The notes under the pieces were generated by a model that worked only from the letters and a program-made list of their open reading frames with translations, was not told the origin of the DNA and made no database searches. From NCBI RefSeq assembly GCF_009671205.1, contig NZ_CP045309.1, positions 1,488,001 through 1,552,000 on the forward strand: a stretch of 64,000 bases of DNA, given 5' to 3'. A program made the position numbers and the translations under genes. Each line of letters opens with the position of its first letter. Position 1 is the first letter of the stretch. Below are positions 33,007 to 41,596 of this stretch, piece by piece. Source of the DNA: Micromonospora terminaliae (GTDB lineage: Bacteria; Actinomycetota; Actinomycetes; Mycobacteriales; Micromonosporaceae).

Positions 33007-33930
33007 GTGGACCTCGCACATCTCGGCGCGCCGGTCGGTCCGATGATCCGTGTCCACGGCGGGTTCGGCAACCGGATGTACCGGCTCGACACCGACCAGG
33101 GGTCGTTCGCGGTGAAGGAGTTGAACCTCTCCGATCGCCGTTGGGCCTACCGCGCCGAGGACGTGTTCAGGTTCGAGCGGGCGGCCTTCGCCGCCGGCAT
33201 CCCGATGCCGGAGCCGATCTCGGCCGGCCAGCACACGCTCGTCCACCGGTGGGTCGAGGGCGAGAAGATGCCCGAGGCGCCCGTGTCGCCGGCGTACGGG
33301 TTCGAGATCGGTGAGATTCTCGCGCGGATCCACGCGCTCGACGTCGCGTGGCCCCACGTCTCGATCGGGGACCCGGCGCCACGGGACTGGCCCGACCTCG
33401 CCGGGCGGGCGACGGCGACCGGACAGCCGTGGGCCGGCGAACTCAGCTCTCAGGTGCAGACGTTCCTCGCGATCGCCGACTTCGTCGACACCTGTGAACG
33501 GCCAGGCCCCGTCGTGTTGACCCACCGGGACATCCAGCCGTGGAACCTGCTCGCTCGGGAGGGGCGGCCGGTGGTGCTCGACTGGGAGCTCTCGGGATTG
33601 CTCGACCTGTCCGGTGAGCTCGGCTCGACCGCGCTGAGCCTCGCGAAGGGACCGGGCTTCGACGACATTCGGCCCGCCATCTTCGGTTCGGTCCTCGACG
33701 GCTACGTTGCCGGGGGCGGAGCGCTGCCGCCGTGGGGTCCAAGTTGGTTCGTGTTCCTGATCGGCGGCTGGCTGGGGTTCACGAGGTGGAACATCCTCCG
33801 CTGCCTCGCCGGTGTCGAGGCGAGCACCGGCCCTGACCTCGCGCTGTCACACCAGTCCGTGCGCAACGGGGTGCGCGGCCTCCCCGAACTGTTCGGCCGG
33901 CTTCCCGAGCTCGTCGCGCTGCTCAGGTGA
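33007..33930 (+). CDS. Aminoglycoside phosphotransferase-family kinase
   Basis: A 307-residue APH/choline-kinase-fold protein. The N-lobe has VHGGFGNRMYRLDTD and the ATP-binding Lys in SFAVKELNLS. The catalytic loop is LTHRDIQPWNLLA (Asp and Asn), followed by the metal-binding VVLDWELSGLLDLSGEL in place of DxD/DFG. Codon use is slightly less GC3-biased than its neighbours. The GTG at 33007 is chosen for its TAGGTT box. Members phosphorylate antibiotics, sugars or small alcohols; a resistance role cannot be deduced from sequence alone. Confidence 0.82.
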   Translation: MDLAHLGAPVGPMIRVHGGFGNRMYRLDTDQGSFAVKELNLSDRRWAYRAEDVFRFERAAFAAGIPMPEPISAGQHTLVHRWVEGEKMPEAPVSPAYGFEIGEILARIHALDVAWPHVSIGDPAPRDWPDLAGRATATGQPWAGELSSQVQTFLAIADFVDTCERPGPVVLTHRDIQPWNLLAREGRPVVLDWELSGLLDLSGELGSTALSLAKGPGFDDIRPAIFGSVLDGYVAGGGALPPWGPSWFVFLIGGWLGFTRWNILRCLAGVEASTGPDLALSHQSVRNGVRGLPELFGRLPELVALLR

Positions 33931-33996
33931 CAGGAGCGCCGGGTGGTGAGGTGGCGGGACAGCGCAGCGTGCCGTGATCCCGGCACACTGCTTGCT

Positions 33997-34521
33997 GTGA
34001 GAACGACCGGTTCCGGCAGCAGTGTCAGCCGCCTTCTCTGCATCGGCGCCGTGCTGACCCTGGTGGTTCGGCCCGTGACCTGGGTGCTGACCTTCGGATT
34101 CATCGGCCCGTTGTTCGGGTTCTTCGACTACCTCGCGTGGGACGCCTCGCGGAACATCGGACAGCGGCCGGTCATCATCGTCGAGTGGGCGGCCCCGGCC
34201 GTCGCTGTAGTGGTGGCGCTCAAGGTGGCCCAGCTCCTCTGGCAGGGATCGGAGCGGGCCGCGAAGGTCGTCCCCGCCCTGGGCCTCGCTTTCCTGGTGG
34301 CGACGGCGATCTACCTCATCAGTCTCGTGGTGCTGGCCGTGGTCTCGATGGCGACGGGCGGCACCGCTGGGCTCACGTGGCTCGCGGTGGTGGCCGTCGT
34401 GGCGGCTGTGCATCTCTACCTGCTGCGCCTGTCCTGGCGGATCTGGCGGTCCCGCCCGATTGCGGCGCGCGCTGACCGGTTCGGCGGACACCCCGAGGCG
34501 GCGGGCCGAGCACCCGGATGA
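33997..34521 (+). CDS. Four-helix integral membrane protein
   Basis: A 174-residue protein with four hydrophobic segments (about residues 11-40, 63-85, 97-125 and 132-155) and short charged loops, ending in a basic cytosolic tail. The GTG at 33997 has no Shine-Dalgarno, and a CACACT box ends 7 bases upstream, resembling the local leaderless pattern. I do not recognise the family. It lies 66 bases after the phosphotransferase gene and could be cotranscribed with it. Confidence 0.65.
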   Translation: MRTTGSGSSVSRLLCIGAVLTLVVRPVTWVLTFGFIGPLFGFFDYLAWDASRNIGQRPVIIVEWAAPAVAVVVALKVAQLLWQGSERAAKVVPALGLAFLVATAIYLISLVVLAVVSMATGGTAGLTWLAVVAVVAAVHLYLLRLSWRIWRSRPIAARADRFGGHPEAAGRAPG

Positions 34522-34618
34522 GTGGAGCGCCGCGCTGGAAGCGCGGGGCGCCCTCGCCGCTACGTCGCCGGCGCTTAATGGAGAGGACGATCGTCGGCCT
34601 GCCTGGCAGGGTGAGCTG

Positions 34619-35203
34619 GTGCCGGACATCGATGCCACCGACGGGGAGTACCTCCGCGAGATAGAGCTCCTTGCCAATGACGTCGTCAATCGGGCGCTGG
34701 ATGAAGGTTGGCTGACCTTCGATACGGATCCTGACGACGCGACACCCCTCCAGCGTGCCGTCAACGCGCTTGGGCGTCAGCTGCGGCAGTACCACTTCGA
34801 GGGTGACGGCTGCGTCGATCCGGACGCGCCGCTGGTCGGCCTGGCCGGAGCCCTCCTGGTTCGTCCCACGACCGTGCTCAGCGAGCAGGAGTACGCCGAC
34901 ATCTGCGAGCGGCTGGGCGTCGAGGCACGGCCGCAGGGGTGGGCGTTGTGGCACACCTGGGACCGGAAGGGCCGACCGATCACCATGGTCACCACCAGGA
35001 TCAGCACCACTGAAGGGATGCTGCTGGTCTGGTCGAAGGGCCGCCACATGGTCCCGGCCAGACCGCCACGTGCCGCGGTGGCAGCCATCGTCAGGGGCTG
35101 GCGTGGACCGGCGGTGCGTTCTCCCGGATACGTGGCCGAGACCGGAGTGGCGGAGGCGGCCGGCACCGAAGGAGCGGCTTCTGGGCTGAGCAGCTTCGGC
35201 TGA
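34619..35203 (+). CDS. Hypothetical protein
   Basis: A soluble protein of about 194 residues. The frame is open upstream to 34460, but I prefer the GTG at 34619, which has AGGG 7 bases before it and where ordered-looking sequence begins (VPDIDATDGEYLREIELLAND). A central alpha-beta part includes LLVRPTTVLSEQEYADICERLG and GWALWHTWDRKGRPITMVTTR. The tail is Ala/Gly-rich. No family is recognised. Codon use is less extreme than in the core genes, fitting a variable region. Confidence 0.55.
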   Translation: MPDIDATDGEYLREIELLANDVVNRALDEGWLTFDTDPDDATPLQRAVNALGRQLRQYHFEGDGCVDPDAPLVGLAGALLVRPTTVLSEQEYADICERLGVEARPQGWALWHTWDRKGRPITMVTTRISTTEGMLLVWSKGRHMVPARPPRAAVAAIVRGWRGPAVRSPGYVAETGVAEAAGTEGAASGLSSFG

Positions 35204-35260
35204 TCGGCGCATAGGCTGACGAGAGATCACGTTCTGTCCGACGGCTCAGGAGACGGCGAC

Positions 35261-36007
35261 ATGTCCGGCGCGCAGTTGTACGACACCATCGGAGCCACCT
35301 ACACCGTGACGCGGCGTACCGAGCCGCGGATCGCCGAGCAGCTCTGGGCCGCGCTCGGCGATGCGCGGACGGTCGTGAACGTCGGGGCGGGCACCGGCTC
35401 GTACGAGCCCGCCGACCGGGACGTCACCGCGGTGGAGCCGTCGGCGCTCATGCGTGCGCAGCGGCCCGTAGGCGCGGCGCCGTGCGTGGCTGCAGCTGCG
35501 GAGAGTCTCCCGTTCGAGGACCAGTCCTTCGACGCGGCGATGGGGTTCGCCACCCTCCATCACTGGCGGGACCCGATCGCGGGTCTGCGCGAGATGCGGC
35601 GTGTCGCTCGCCGGGTGGTGGTGTTCACGCACGACACCAGCGACGCCGGCTGGCGTCACCGGTTCTGGCTGACTCGCGACTACCTGCCCGAGGTCGCGGA
35701 CCTCGTTGCCGGCCGGCCGTCGCTGACCGAGCTGGCCGGTGCGATCGGGGCCCGCGTGGAGCCGGTGCCCGTGCCGTGGGACTGTGTGGACGGCTTCTTC
35801 GAGGCGTACTGGCGGCGGCCGGAGGCGTACCTGGACGAGAGCGTGCGTCGTGGGGTGTCGGTCTGGGCCCGGGTGGGGCCGGCGGCCGAGCAGCGGGCGG
35901 TGCACCGCCTCCGGGAGGATCTGGCGTCGGGTCGCTGGGCGGAGCGCAACCGCGATCTCGTCGATCTCGACGCGGCCGAGCTGGGTCTACGCCTGATCAT
36001 CGCCTGA
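35261..36007 (+). CDS. SAM-dependent methyltransferase (class I)
   Basis: A 248-residue class I methyltransferase. Motif I is VVNVGAGTGSYEP (about 38-50), motif II ends DVTAVEPSALM, and SLPFEDQSFDAAMGFATLHH holds the motif IV acid and is typical of the UbiE-like methyltransf_11 group. The C-terminal half contains the substrate lid. The ATG at 35261 lies in a 57-base leader that follows a TAGGCT box. It overlaps the end of the convergent minus-strand gene by 21 bases. The substrate is unknown. Confidence 0.82.
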   Translation: MSGAQLYDTIGATYTVTRRTEPRIAEQLWAALGDARTVVNVGAGTGSYEPADRDVTAVEPSALMRAQRPVGAAPCVAAAAESLPFEDQSFDAAMGFATLHHWRDPIAGLREMRRVARRVVVFTHDTSDAGWRHRFWLTRDYLPEVADLVAGRPSLTELAGAIGARVEPVPVPWDCVDGFFEAYWRRPEAYLDESVRRGVSVWARVGPAAEQRAVHRLREDLASGRWAERNRDLVDLDAAELGLRLIIA

Positions 36008-36595
36008 GCCGAGCGGGGCACCGCGCCATCGCCACTCGTGCCGGCGGGGGCGGCCGGGCAGCTCGATCCGGCCGGTGGACCATCGCAGCGCCGCCCACGG
36101 GTCCACCCCGGCCAGGTCCCGGGCCGCTTCGGGGAACAGCCGGGCGAGCACCCGGCGGCACGTGTCCCGTGGTGGGTCGATGGCGAGGCCGAGGCCGTGG
36201 GCGATGTCGTCGCCGTGCAGCAGGGTCTCCGCGCACCCCATCGCGGCGAAGCCCTCGGGATCGGCTCGGCCGCTGGGGTGGTAGGCCCGCGCGTCGGGTC
36301 CGGACGTGCGGAGCGTGGCGGCCAGGATCCGGCCGCCCGCCTCGGCGAACTCCAGTATCTCGGCGGCGGACGCGTCCTTGTCGGCGCTCGCCATGAAGCG
36401 CACGTACCGCTTCTCCGGCCGGGCCACGAGCTGGGCGGCGAACGACAGGAGGCAGTCGCCGACGTGCTCGGCGGTGTGCCAGCAGTCCCACTCCACGCTG
36501 CCCGCCCGCGCGGACCAGTCCAGGTCGGTCGCCGGTCGCAGGGTGGTGACGACGCTGGACAGCGCCGCGTCGAGATCGTCGGCGGTGACCGCCAC
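35987..36595 (-). CDS. Mycothiol-dependent maleylpyruvate-isomerase/DinB-like protein
   Basis: A 202-residue DinB-fold four-helix-bundle protein of the actinobacterial maleylpyruvate isomerase N-terminal group. The first metal-ligand His is in WDCWHTAEHVGDCLLSF (about 35-50), and a later GCAETLLHGDDIAHGLGL supplies the other histidines. Many members use mycothiol as thiol cofactor in S-transfer or isomerisation. The GTG at 36595 has GGAGG 5 bases upstream; the longer frame is unsupported. The substrate is unknown. Its 3' end overlaps the methyltransferase gene by 21 bases. Confidence 0.75.
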   Translation of the reverse strand: MAVTADDLDAALSSVVTTLRPATDLDWSARAGSVEWDCWHTAEHVGDCLLSFAAQLVARPEKRYVRFMASADKDASAAEILEFAEAGGRILAATLRTSGPDARAYHPSGRADPEGFAAMGCAETLLHGDDIAHGLGLAIDPPRDTCRRVLARLFPEAARDLAGVDPWAALRWSTGRIELPGRPRRHEWRWRGAPLGSGDDQA

Positions 36596-36718
36596 GGTGC
36601 CTCCAGGTTCGTCGGGCCGGCACGCACCGGCCCCACCACCCTGCCCGGCGGGTACGACGATCTCGCGGGCGGGGATCCTGGAGAGCCGCCGATGCGGCAA
36701 CTCCCCAGGGTCCGAGCG

Positions 36719-37378
36719 TCAGTACGCGTACGTGACGGAGATGGTGGCGGCGGGGCAGTTGTTCGCCCAGCTGGTCAGGGCGCTCTTCTCCGCGCTGTCC
36801 ACGCTGAGCCGCCACCGCACCTTCACGGCGACCCACTCGCCGACGTAGCGGCAGCGGGCGGAGGCGTACGGCGGCAGCCAGGTGGCGGGGTCCTGGTCGC
36901 CCTTGGCCTGGTTGACGTTGTCGGTGACCGCGGCCAGCGCACGGGAGTCACCGAGGTCGTTGGCGTACGCCTGGCGGCGGCTGGTGGTCCACGAGCGGGC
37001 GCCGGAGTCCCACGCTTCGGCGAGCGGGACCATGTGGTCGATGTCGAGGTCGCCGGTGAGCGTCCAGTAGGCGTTGTCGTAGTAGGAGTACCAGCGGCCG
37101 CCGGACAGGGTGCACGTGCCGCTGATCGTGGGCTTGGTGGTGGCCTCGGCGTAGAGGACCTCGTTGCGGGTGTTGCAGCCGTCGCCGTCGGCGTCGATCC
37201 AGTGTGGGAAGAGGTCGCGGCTGTAGCCGGTGCGCACCTCGGTGGCGACGGGCAGGCCGGCGACGGCGGTGGTGAGGGATGCGGAGTAGCCGGCGGCCGA
37301 GGCGGGCTGGGTGAGGCCGAGGGTGGCGGCCAGGATCGCGGCGAGGCTGATGGCCGTGGCGCGCAGGGTGCGGGTCAT
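36719..37378 (-). CDS. Secreted HNH-family nuclease (DUF1524-like)
   Basis: A 219-residue exported protein. The signal peptide (MTRTLRATAISLAAILAATL and following) ends near PASAAG (about 28). An acidic DADGDGCNTRNEVLYAE may bind calcium. The HNH core is LTGDLDIDHMVPLAEAWDSGA (His-Met variant of DHxxPL), continuing RQAYANDLGDSRALAAVTDNVNQAKGDQDPATWLPP, which holds the Asn and Lys of the family. Two cysteine pairs probably form disulfides. It most likely degrades extracellular DNA or RNA. A DasR-like box lies 60 bases upstream of its start. Confidence 0.85.
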   Translation of the reverse strand: MTRTLRATAISLAAILAATLGLTQPASAAGYSASLTTAVAGLPVATEVRTGYSRDLFPHWIDADGDGCNTRNEVLYAEATTKPTISGTCTLSGGRWYSYYDNAYWTLTGDLDIDHMVPLAEAWDSGARSWTTSRRQAYANDLGDSRALAAVTDNVNQAKGDQDPATWLPPYASARCRYVGEWVAVKVRWRLSVDSAEKSALTSWANNCPAATISVTYAY

Positions 37379-37437
37379 GGGACTCCATCCGGATGGGATT
37401 GCCAGGTGTTGGCACCCATATAGACAGAGCTGGAAGT

Positions 37438-37453
37438 AATGGTCTAGATCAAG
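37438..37453. promoter_or_regulatory. Candidate DasR-type (dre) operator
   Basis: aatggtctagatcaag matches the known dre consensus (actggtctagaccagt) at 12 of 16 positions with a near-perfect tggtct/agatca dyad. It lies between the divergent secreted-nuclease and GH15 genes and could control either. Confidence 0.45.
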
Positions 37454-37591
37454 TTCTGTGAACAGTGGATGACCGGAACCGGACGAACGCCCCGACGAAC
37501 GCCGGACCGGGCGACAGGCGGTCCCTCAGGTGTGTGGCGGCGGGACCGGGGTAGACGCGGGAGGCAGCGGTGCGACGAGGTGGGAGGTCCG

Positions 37592-39421
37592 GTGGACTCG
37601 TACCCCGCGGTGGAGGACCACGGCCTGATCGGTGACCTGCAGACGGCGGCTCTCGTCACGAAGGACGGCATGCTGGACTGGTTCTGCGCGCCCCGCTTCG
37701 ACTCGCCGAGCGTCTTCGGCAGCCTGCTGGACCGGCATCGCGGCGGCTTCTTCCAGGTCACGCCGGACGGTGTCGACTACACCAGCAAGCAGCTCTACCT
37801 CCCCGGGACACCGATCCTCATCACCCGCTTTCTCAGCACCGACGGAGTCGGCGAGCTGGTGGACTTCATGCCGGTCGCGGGTGACCGGGCCACCAGTCAG
37901 CACCGTCTGGTCCGGATGCTGCGGGTCGTGCGCGGCACCATGCGGTTCCGGGTGGACTGCCGGCCCGGGTTCAACTACGGGCGGGACCGGCACGAGCTGG
38001 AGAGGCACCCGGACGGCATGATCTTCCGCAGCGCCGGGCTCTCCCTCACGTTGAACGTGGTCCGCTACGCCGACCGGCTCACCGGGATGGCCGAGCGTCG
38101 CGAGACCGACGGCGGCGTCTGCGTCGTCGTCACCCTGCGGGAGGGCGAGGCCGGCGGCGTGGTCGTGGAGACCGATTCCCCGCAGCCGCCCCGTCCCTAT
38201 TCCCCCGAGGAGACGCGTGAGTTGCTGGAACAGACCCGCGACTTCTGGCGGCGCTGGCTCGGTCGCTCCTGCTATCGCGGACGCTGGCGGGAGATGGTCG
38301 AGCGGTCGGCCATGACGCTCAAGCTCATGACGTACGCGCCGACCGGCGCGCTGATCGCCGCCCCCACCGCGGGGCTGCCGGAGCGGGTGGGCGGCCAACG
38401 CAACTGGGACTACCGCTACACCTGGATCCGGGACGCGTCCTTCTCGGTGCACGCCCTGCTGAGCCTGGGTTTCACCGAGGAGGCCTGGAACTACCTGCAG
38501 TGGGTGGAGGACCGGATGCGGGACGCCCGGTCCGGCGGCGTGCCGCTGCAGATCATGTATCGGGTGGACGGCTCACCGGACATAGCCGAGGAGGTGCTGG
38601 ACCACCTCGAGGGCTACCGGGGCTCCGCGCCGGTGCGCATCGGCAACGGCGCGGCGAATCAACTGCAGCTCGACATCTACGGCGAGATGCTCAATTCGCT
38701 GCACCTTGCGTACGACCACGGCCTGGAGGGCTCCCACGCGGGCTGGCGGGATCTTGCCGGGCTGATGGACTGGCTCTGCGCGCACTGGGACCAGCCCGAG
38801 GACGGGATCTGGGAGACGCGCGCCGGCCGTCGCGACTTCACCTACGGGCGCCTGATGTCCTGGGTGGCCCTCGACCGTGCCGTCCGGCTGGCCCACCGGC
38901 ACGGCCGGCCCGGCGACATCGTCCGGTGGACGGAGACCAGAAACCAGATCTACGAGCAGATCATGGCCTCCGGCTACCACCCCGGACGCCGGGCCTTCGT
39001 GCAGCACTACGCCACGGACACGCTCGACGCGTCGCTGCTCGCCATGCCCTCGCTCGGCTTCGTGGCGCCCACCGATCCGATGTGGCAGTCGACGCTGCGG
39101 GCCATCGACGGCGAGCTGGTCTCCGACAGCCTCGTCTACCGGTACGACCCGGGCGCCACGGCGGACGGCCTCGCCGGCGAGGAGAGCACGTTCACCATGT
39201 GCACCTTCTGGTACGTCCAGGCCCTCGCGGAGGCCGGCCGGCTCGACGACGCGCAGCTGACCTTCGAGAAGATGCTCACCTACAGCAGCCAGCTCGGCCT
39301 CTACGCCGAGGAGATCACCCCGGCCGGGGAGCAGGCCGGCAACTTCCCGCAGGCGTTCAGCCACCTCTCCCTCATCAGCACCGCGGCGAACCTCGATCGG
39401 CTCCTCGACGCCGCCGGCTGA
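37592..39421 (+). CDS. GH15 family glycosidase (glucoamylase/trehalase-like)
   Basis: A 609-residue cytosolic GH15 enzyme. The N-terminal beta-sandwich starts SYPAVEDHGLIGDLQTAALV and includes LDWFCAPRFDSPSVFGSLL. The catalytic (alpha/alpha)6 barrel (about 235-600) carries NWDYRYTWIRDASFSVHALL, GEESTFTMCTFWYVQAL and GLYAEEITP, which holds the usual catalytic Glu. There is no signal peptide. Several actinobacterial members of this architecture hydrolyse trehalose, so trehalase is a good alternative to glucoamylase. The GTG at 37592 has GGGAGG 4 bases upstream, replacing a longer frame from 37469. Confidence 0.9.
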   Translation: MDSYPAVEDHGLIGDLQTAALVTKDGMLDWFCAPRFDSPSVFGSLLDRHRGGFFQVTPDGVDYTSKQLYLPGTPILITRFLSTDGVGELVDFMPVAGDRATSQHRLVRMLRVVRGTMRFRVDCRPGFNYGRDRHELERHPDGMIFRSAGLSLTLNVVRYADRLTGMAERRETDGGVCVVVTLREGEAGGVVVETDSPQPPRPYSPEETRELLEQTRDFWRRWLGRSCYRGRWREMVERSAMTLKLMTYAPTGALIAAPTAGLPERVGGQRNWDYRYTWIRDASFSVHALLSLGFTEEAWNYLQWVEDRMRDARSGGVPLQIMYRVDGSPDIAEEVLDHLEGYRGSAPVRIGNGAANQLQLDIYGEMLNSLHLAYDHGLEGSHAGWRDLAGLMDWLCAHWDQPEDGIWETRAGRRDFTYGRLMSWVALDRAVRLAHRHGRPGDIVRWTETRNQIYEQIMASGYHPGRRAFVQHYATDTLDASLLAMPSLGFVAPTDPMWQSTLRAIDGELVSDSLVYRYDPGATADGLAGEESTFTMCTFWYVQALAEAGRLDDAQLTFEKMLTYSSQLGLYAEEITPAGEQAGNFPQAFSHLSLISTAANLDRLLDAAG

Positions 39422-39611
39422 CCGGGAAACCCGCTGTGCGACGAGGTCCCGACCGCTACGGTGACCGGAGTGCGGGTTACCGGCCCGTGCCGGGCGGGTA
39501 AGCGCCCCCGACCAGCAGTCGGGCCGCGGCCACCGTCCACGGCGGCGCAGCCCGGGAGATGCGGCTGTGACGTCCGAGGACGAGCATGGGGGTACGACGA
39601 AAGGGGCGGAG

Positions 39612-39791
39612 ATGACCGACGACATCGCTTCGAAGGTTCCGCCGGACCCGGCCCCCGTGCTGAACCCGCCGGCCGGTCCACCGCCCGTCGGCCCGCCGAG
39701 CAGCCTGGACCTGTGGGCCCGGGCGCAGACGCTGCACCGCTGCTTCGGCGACGACGACGGCGAACCGCACATCATGCGCGGCCTGGACTGA
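39612..39791 (+). CDS. Small proline-rich hypothetical protein
   Basis: A 59-residue protein, MTDDIASKVPPDPAPVLN..., rich in Pro and ending LWARAQTLHRCFGDDDGEP-HIMRGLD. The ATG at 39612 follows AAAGGGG by 5 bases. A GTG at 39567 with GGGAG upstream would give 74 residues and is a real alternative. The conserved-looking C-terminal part suggests a genuine protein. Function unknown. Confidence 0.5.
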   Translation: MTDDIASKVPPDPAPVLNPPAGPPPVGPPSSLDLWARAQTLHRCFGDDDGEPHIMRGLD

Positions 39792-39873
39792 GGTCAGGCC
39801 ACACCGCAGGCGCCCCGCGCGGGGCGCCCGGATCCGCGCGTACCCGTGCGAACAGTGAAGGGACGCCGCCCGG

Positions 39874-41103
39874 TCAACCGGCGAGCCGGGCCGCCCGGGC
39901 GTGCAGGTAGCGCTGCTGGGCCAGGTTCATCGACCGGCGGGCCGCCGCCAGGTAGGCGACCCGGGCCGCATCGGGCTCCCCGGCCAGCTCCAGCAGGTGG
40001 GCCCGGGCCGCGTGGCGGCGGTGGTCGTCGGCAACCCGGCGGTCGGCGCCCAGCGCGTCGAGCAGCGCCAGGCCGGCCTGCGGGCCGTCCGCCATGGCCA
40101 CCGCCACGGCGTGGTTCAGCCGGACCACCGGGTTGTCGTGCAGGGCCAGCAGCATCTCGTAGAGCGCGACGATCTGCGGCCAGTCCGTCGCCTCGACGCT
40201 GGGCGCCTCGTCGTGCAGCGCGGCGATCGCCGCTTGGAGCTGGTACGGCCCGACCGCGCCGCGGGGCAGCGTCGCGGCGACCAGCGCCGTCCCCTCGGCG
40301 ATCCGGCCGGCCCGCCAGCACCGCCGGTCCTGCTCGGCCATCGGCACCAGCGTCCCGTCCGGACCGGCCCGCGCCGGGGTACGCGCGTCGGTGAGCAGCA
40401 TCAGCGCCAGCAGCCCGGCGACCTCCGGGTCGTCGGTGAGCCGGTGCAGCAACCGGGCCAGCCGGATGGCCTCGGCGCACAGGTCGGGCCGGTGCAGCCG
40501 CTCACCGGCGGTGCTCGCGTACCCCTCGTTGAAGATCAGGTAGAGCACGTGCAGCACCGCGTCGAGCCGGGCGGCCCGCTCCGCGCCGGCCGGCGGGGCG
40601 AACGGCAGCCCGCTGTCCCGGATGCGCTGCTTGGCCCGGGTGATCCGCCGGGTCATGGTCGCCTCCGGCACCAGGAACGCCCGGGCCACCTCGGCGGTGC
40701 TCAGCCCGCCGACCGCGCGCAGGGTCAGCGCGATCTGCCCGGCCGGCGGCAGCGACGGGTGGCAGCACAGGAACAGCAGGACGAGGCTGTCGTCGGCGTC
40801 GTCCGGCACGCTGTCCGCGGGCGGCGCCACCCAGCGGCCCGCCTCCCGGGCCACGCCGTCCTCCCGCCGGCGCCGGGCCTGCTCGGCCCGGAGCAGGTCG
40901 GTGAGCCGGCGGGACGCCACGGTGATGAGCCACGCCTTCGGGTCCTCCGGCAGCCCGTCGGCGGGCCAGCGGGTCGCCGCCGTGAGCAGCGCCTCCTGGG
41001 TGGCGTCCTCGGCGGTGTCGAAGTGCCCGTACCGGCGGACGAGCGCGCCGAGGACCTGCGGCGCCAGGGGGCGCAGCAGGTCCTCGACGCTGCCGGTGGG
41101 CAC
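39874..41103 (-). CDS. ECF sigma factor with C-terminal TPR-like extension (ECF42 type)
   Basis: A 409-residue RNA polymerase sigma factor. Region 2 includes GHFDTAEDATQEALLTAATRWP and PKAWLITVASRRLTDLLR. Region 4 includes LPPAGQIALTLRAVGGLSTAEVARAFLVPEATM with RRITRAKQRI. A 220-residue helical, TPR-like extension follows, the hallmark of the ECF42 group. These are typically encoded next to DGPF/YCII proteins rather than anti-sigma factors, as here. The GTG start lies 3 bases after the upstream stop, so the pair is an operon. The regulon is unknown. Confidence 0.9.
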   Translation of the reverse strand: MPTGSVEDLLRPLAPQVLGALVRRYGHFDTAEDATQEALLTAATRWPADGLPEDPKAWLITVASRRLTDLLRAEQARRRREDGVAREAGRWVAPPADSVPDDADDSLVLLFLCCHPSLPPAGQIALTLRAVGGLSTAEVARAFLVPEATMTRRITRAKQRIRDSGLPFAPPAGAERAARLDAVLHVLYLIFNEGYASTAGERLHRPDLCAEAIRLARLLHRLTDDPEVAGLLALMLLTDARTPARAGPDGTLVPMAEQDRRCWRAGRIAEGTALVAATLPRGAVGPYQLQAAIAALHDEAPSVEATDWPQIVALYEMLLALHDNPVVRLNHAVAVAMADGPQAGLALLDALGADRRVADDHRRHAARAHLLELAGEPDAARVAYLAAARRSMNLAQQRYLHARAARLAG

Positions 41104-41106
41104 CGG

Positions 41107-41508
41107 TCAGCCCTGGAGTTCCTCGATGCCGTCCACGACCGGCCGCACGTCGACGTACTCGCCCTCGGCGTCGGGGTTGACGAACCGGGCGGCGATCTCG
41201 GTGGCCCGGTCGAAGCTCGCGCACTCGACCATCGTGTAACCGGCCAGCACCTCCTGGGTCTCCGCGTACGGGCCGTCGGTGACCACGGGCGCGCCGGCGC
41301 GCAGCCGGACCCGGCGGGCGTGCACCGGCGCGGACAACCCCTGCGCGTCGACGAGTTCCCCGGTCTCGGCCAGCTCCTTGTGGATCGCCTCCATGTGGAC
41401 GTGCATCGCGGCGAGCTGCTCCGGGCTCATCGGCGGCTGGTCGCCGGGCCGCCCGGCCATGACGTCGTAGTCCCGCTGGCTGCCGTAGAGCATGATCAGG
41501 TACTTCAC
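41107..41508 (-). CDS. YCII/DGPF-domain protein, sigma-factor partner
   Basis: A 133-residue ferredoxin-like-fold protein of the YCII-related (DGPF) family. It starts KYLIMLYGSQRDYDV and has the signature VVTDGPYAETQEVLAGYTMVE, where DGPY is the DGPF motif. It ends with the strand YVDVRPVVDG. In actinobacteria such genes accompany ECF42 sigma factors and are often part of the sigma regulon. The GTG start at 41508 follows GAGGAGA by 5 bases. The biochemical activity is unknown. Confidence 0.9.
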   Translation of the reverse strand: MKYLIMLYGSQRDYDVMAGRPGDQPPMSPEQLAAMHVHMEAIHKELAETGELVDAQGLSAPVHARRVRLRAGAPVVTDGPYAETQEVLAGYTMVECASFDRATEIAARFVNPDAEGEYVDVRPVVDGIEELQG

Positions 41509-41596
41509 GGGTGTCTCCTCTCGGCCGGCGCCCCGCGGCGCCGCTCACCCGGTACGTCGGAGCCGCGCGGCCGCCCCGGACACAGCCTAGGGCCGG

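Noticed and set aside
33007..33930. Antibiotic-resistance call for the APH-fold kinase
   Set aside because: The fold is shared by many non-resistance kinases and no drug-class signature or resistance context is visible.
39470..39910. Leaderless ORF starting GTG at 39470 after TACGGT
   Set aside because: The box spacing fits, but the product is Arg/Pro/Gly low-complexity and overlaps the better-supported 39612-39791 frame and the end of the sigma-factor gene.
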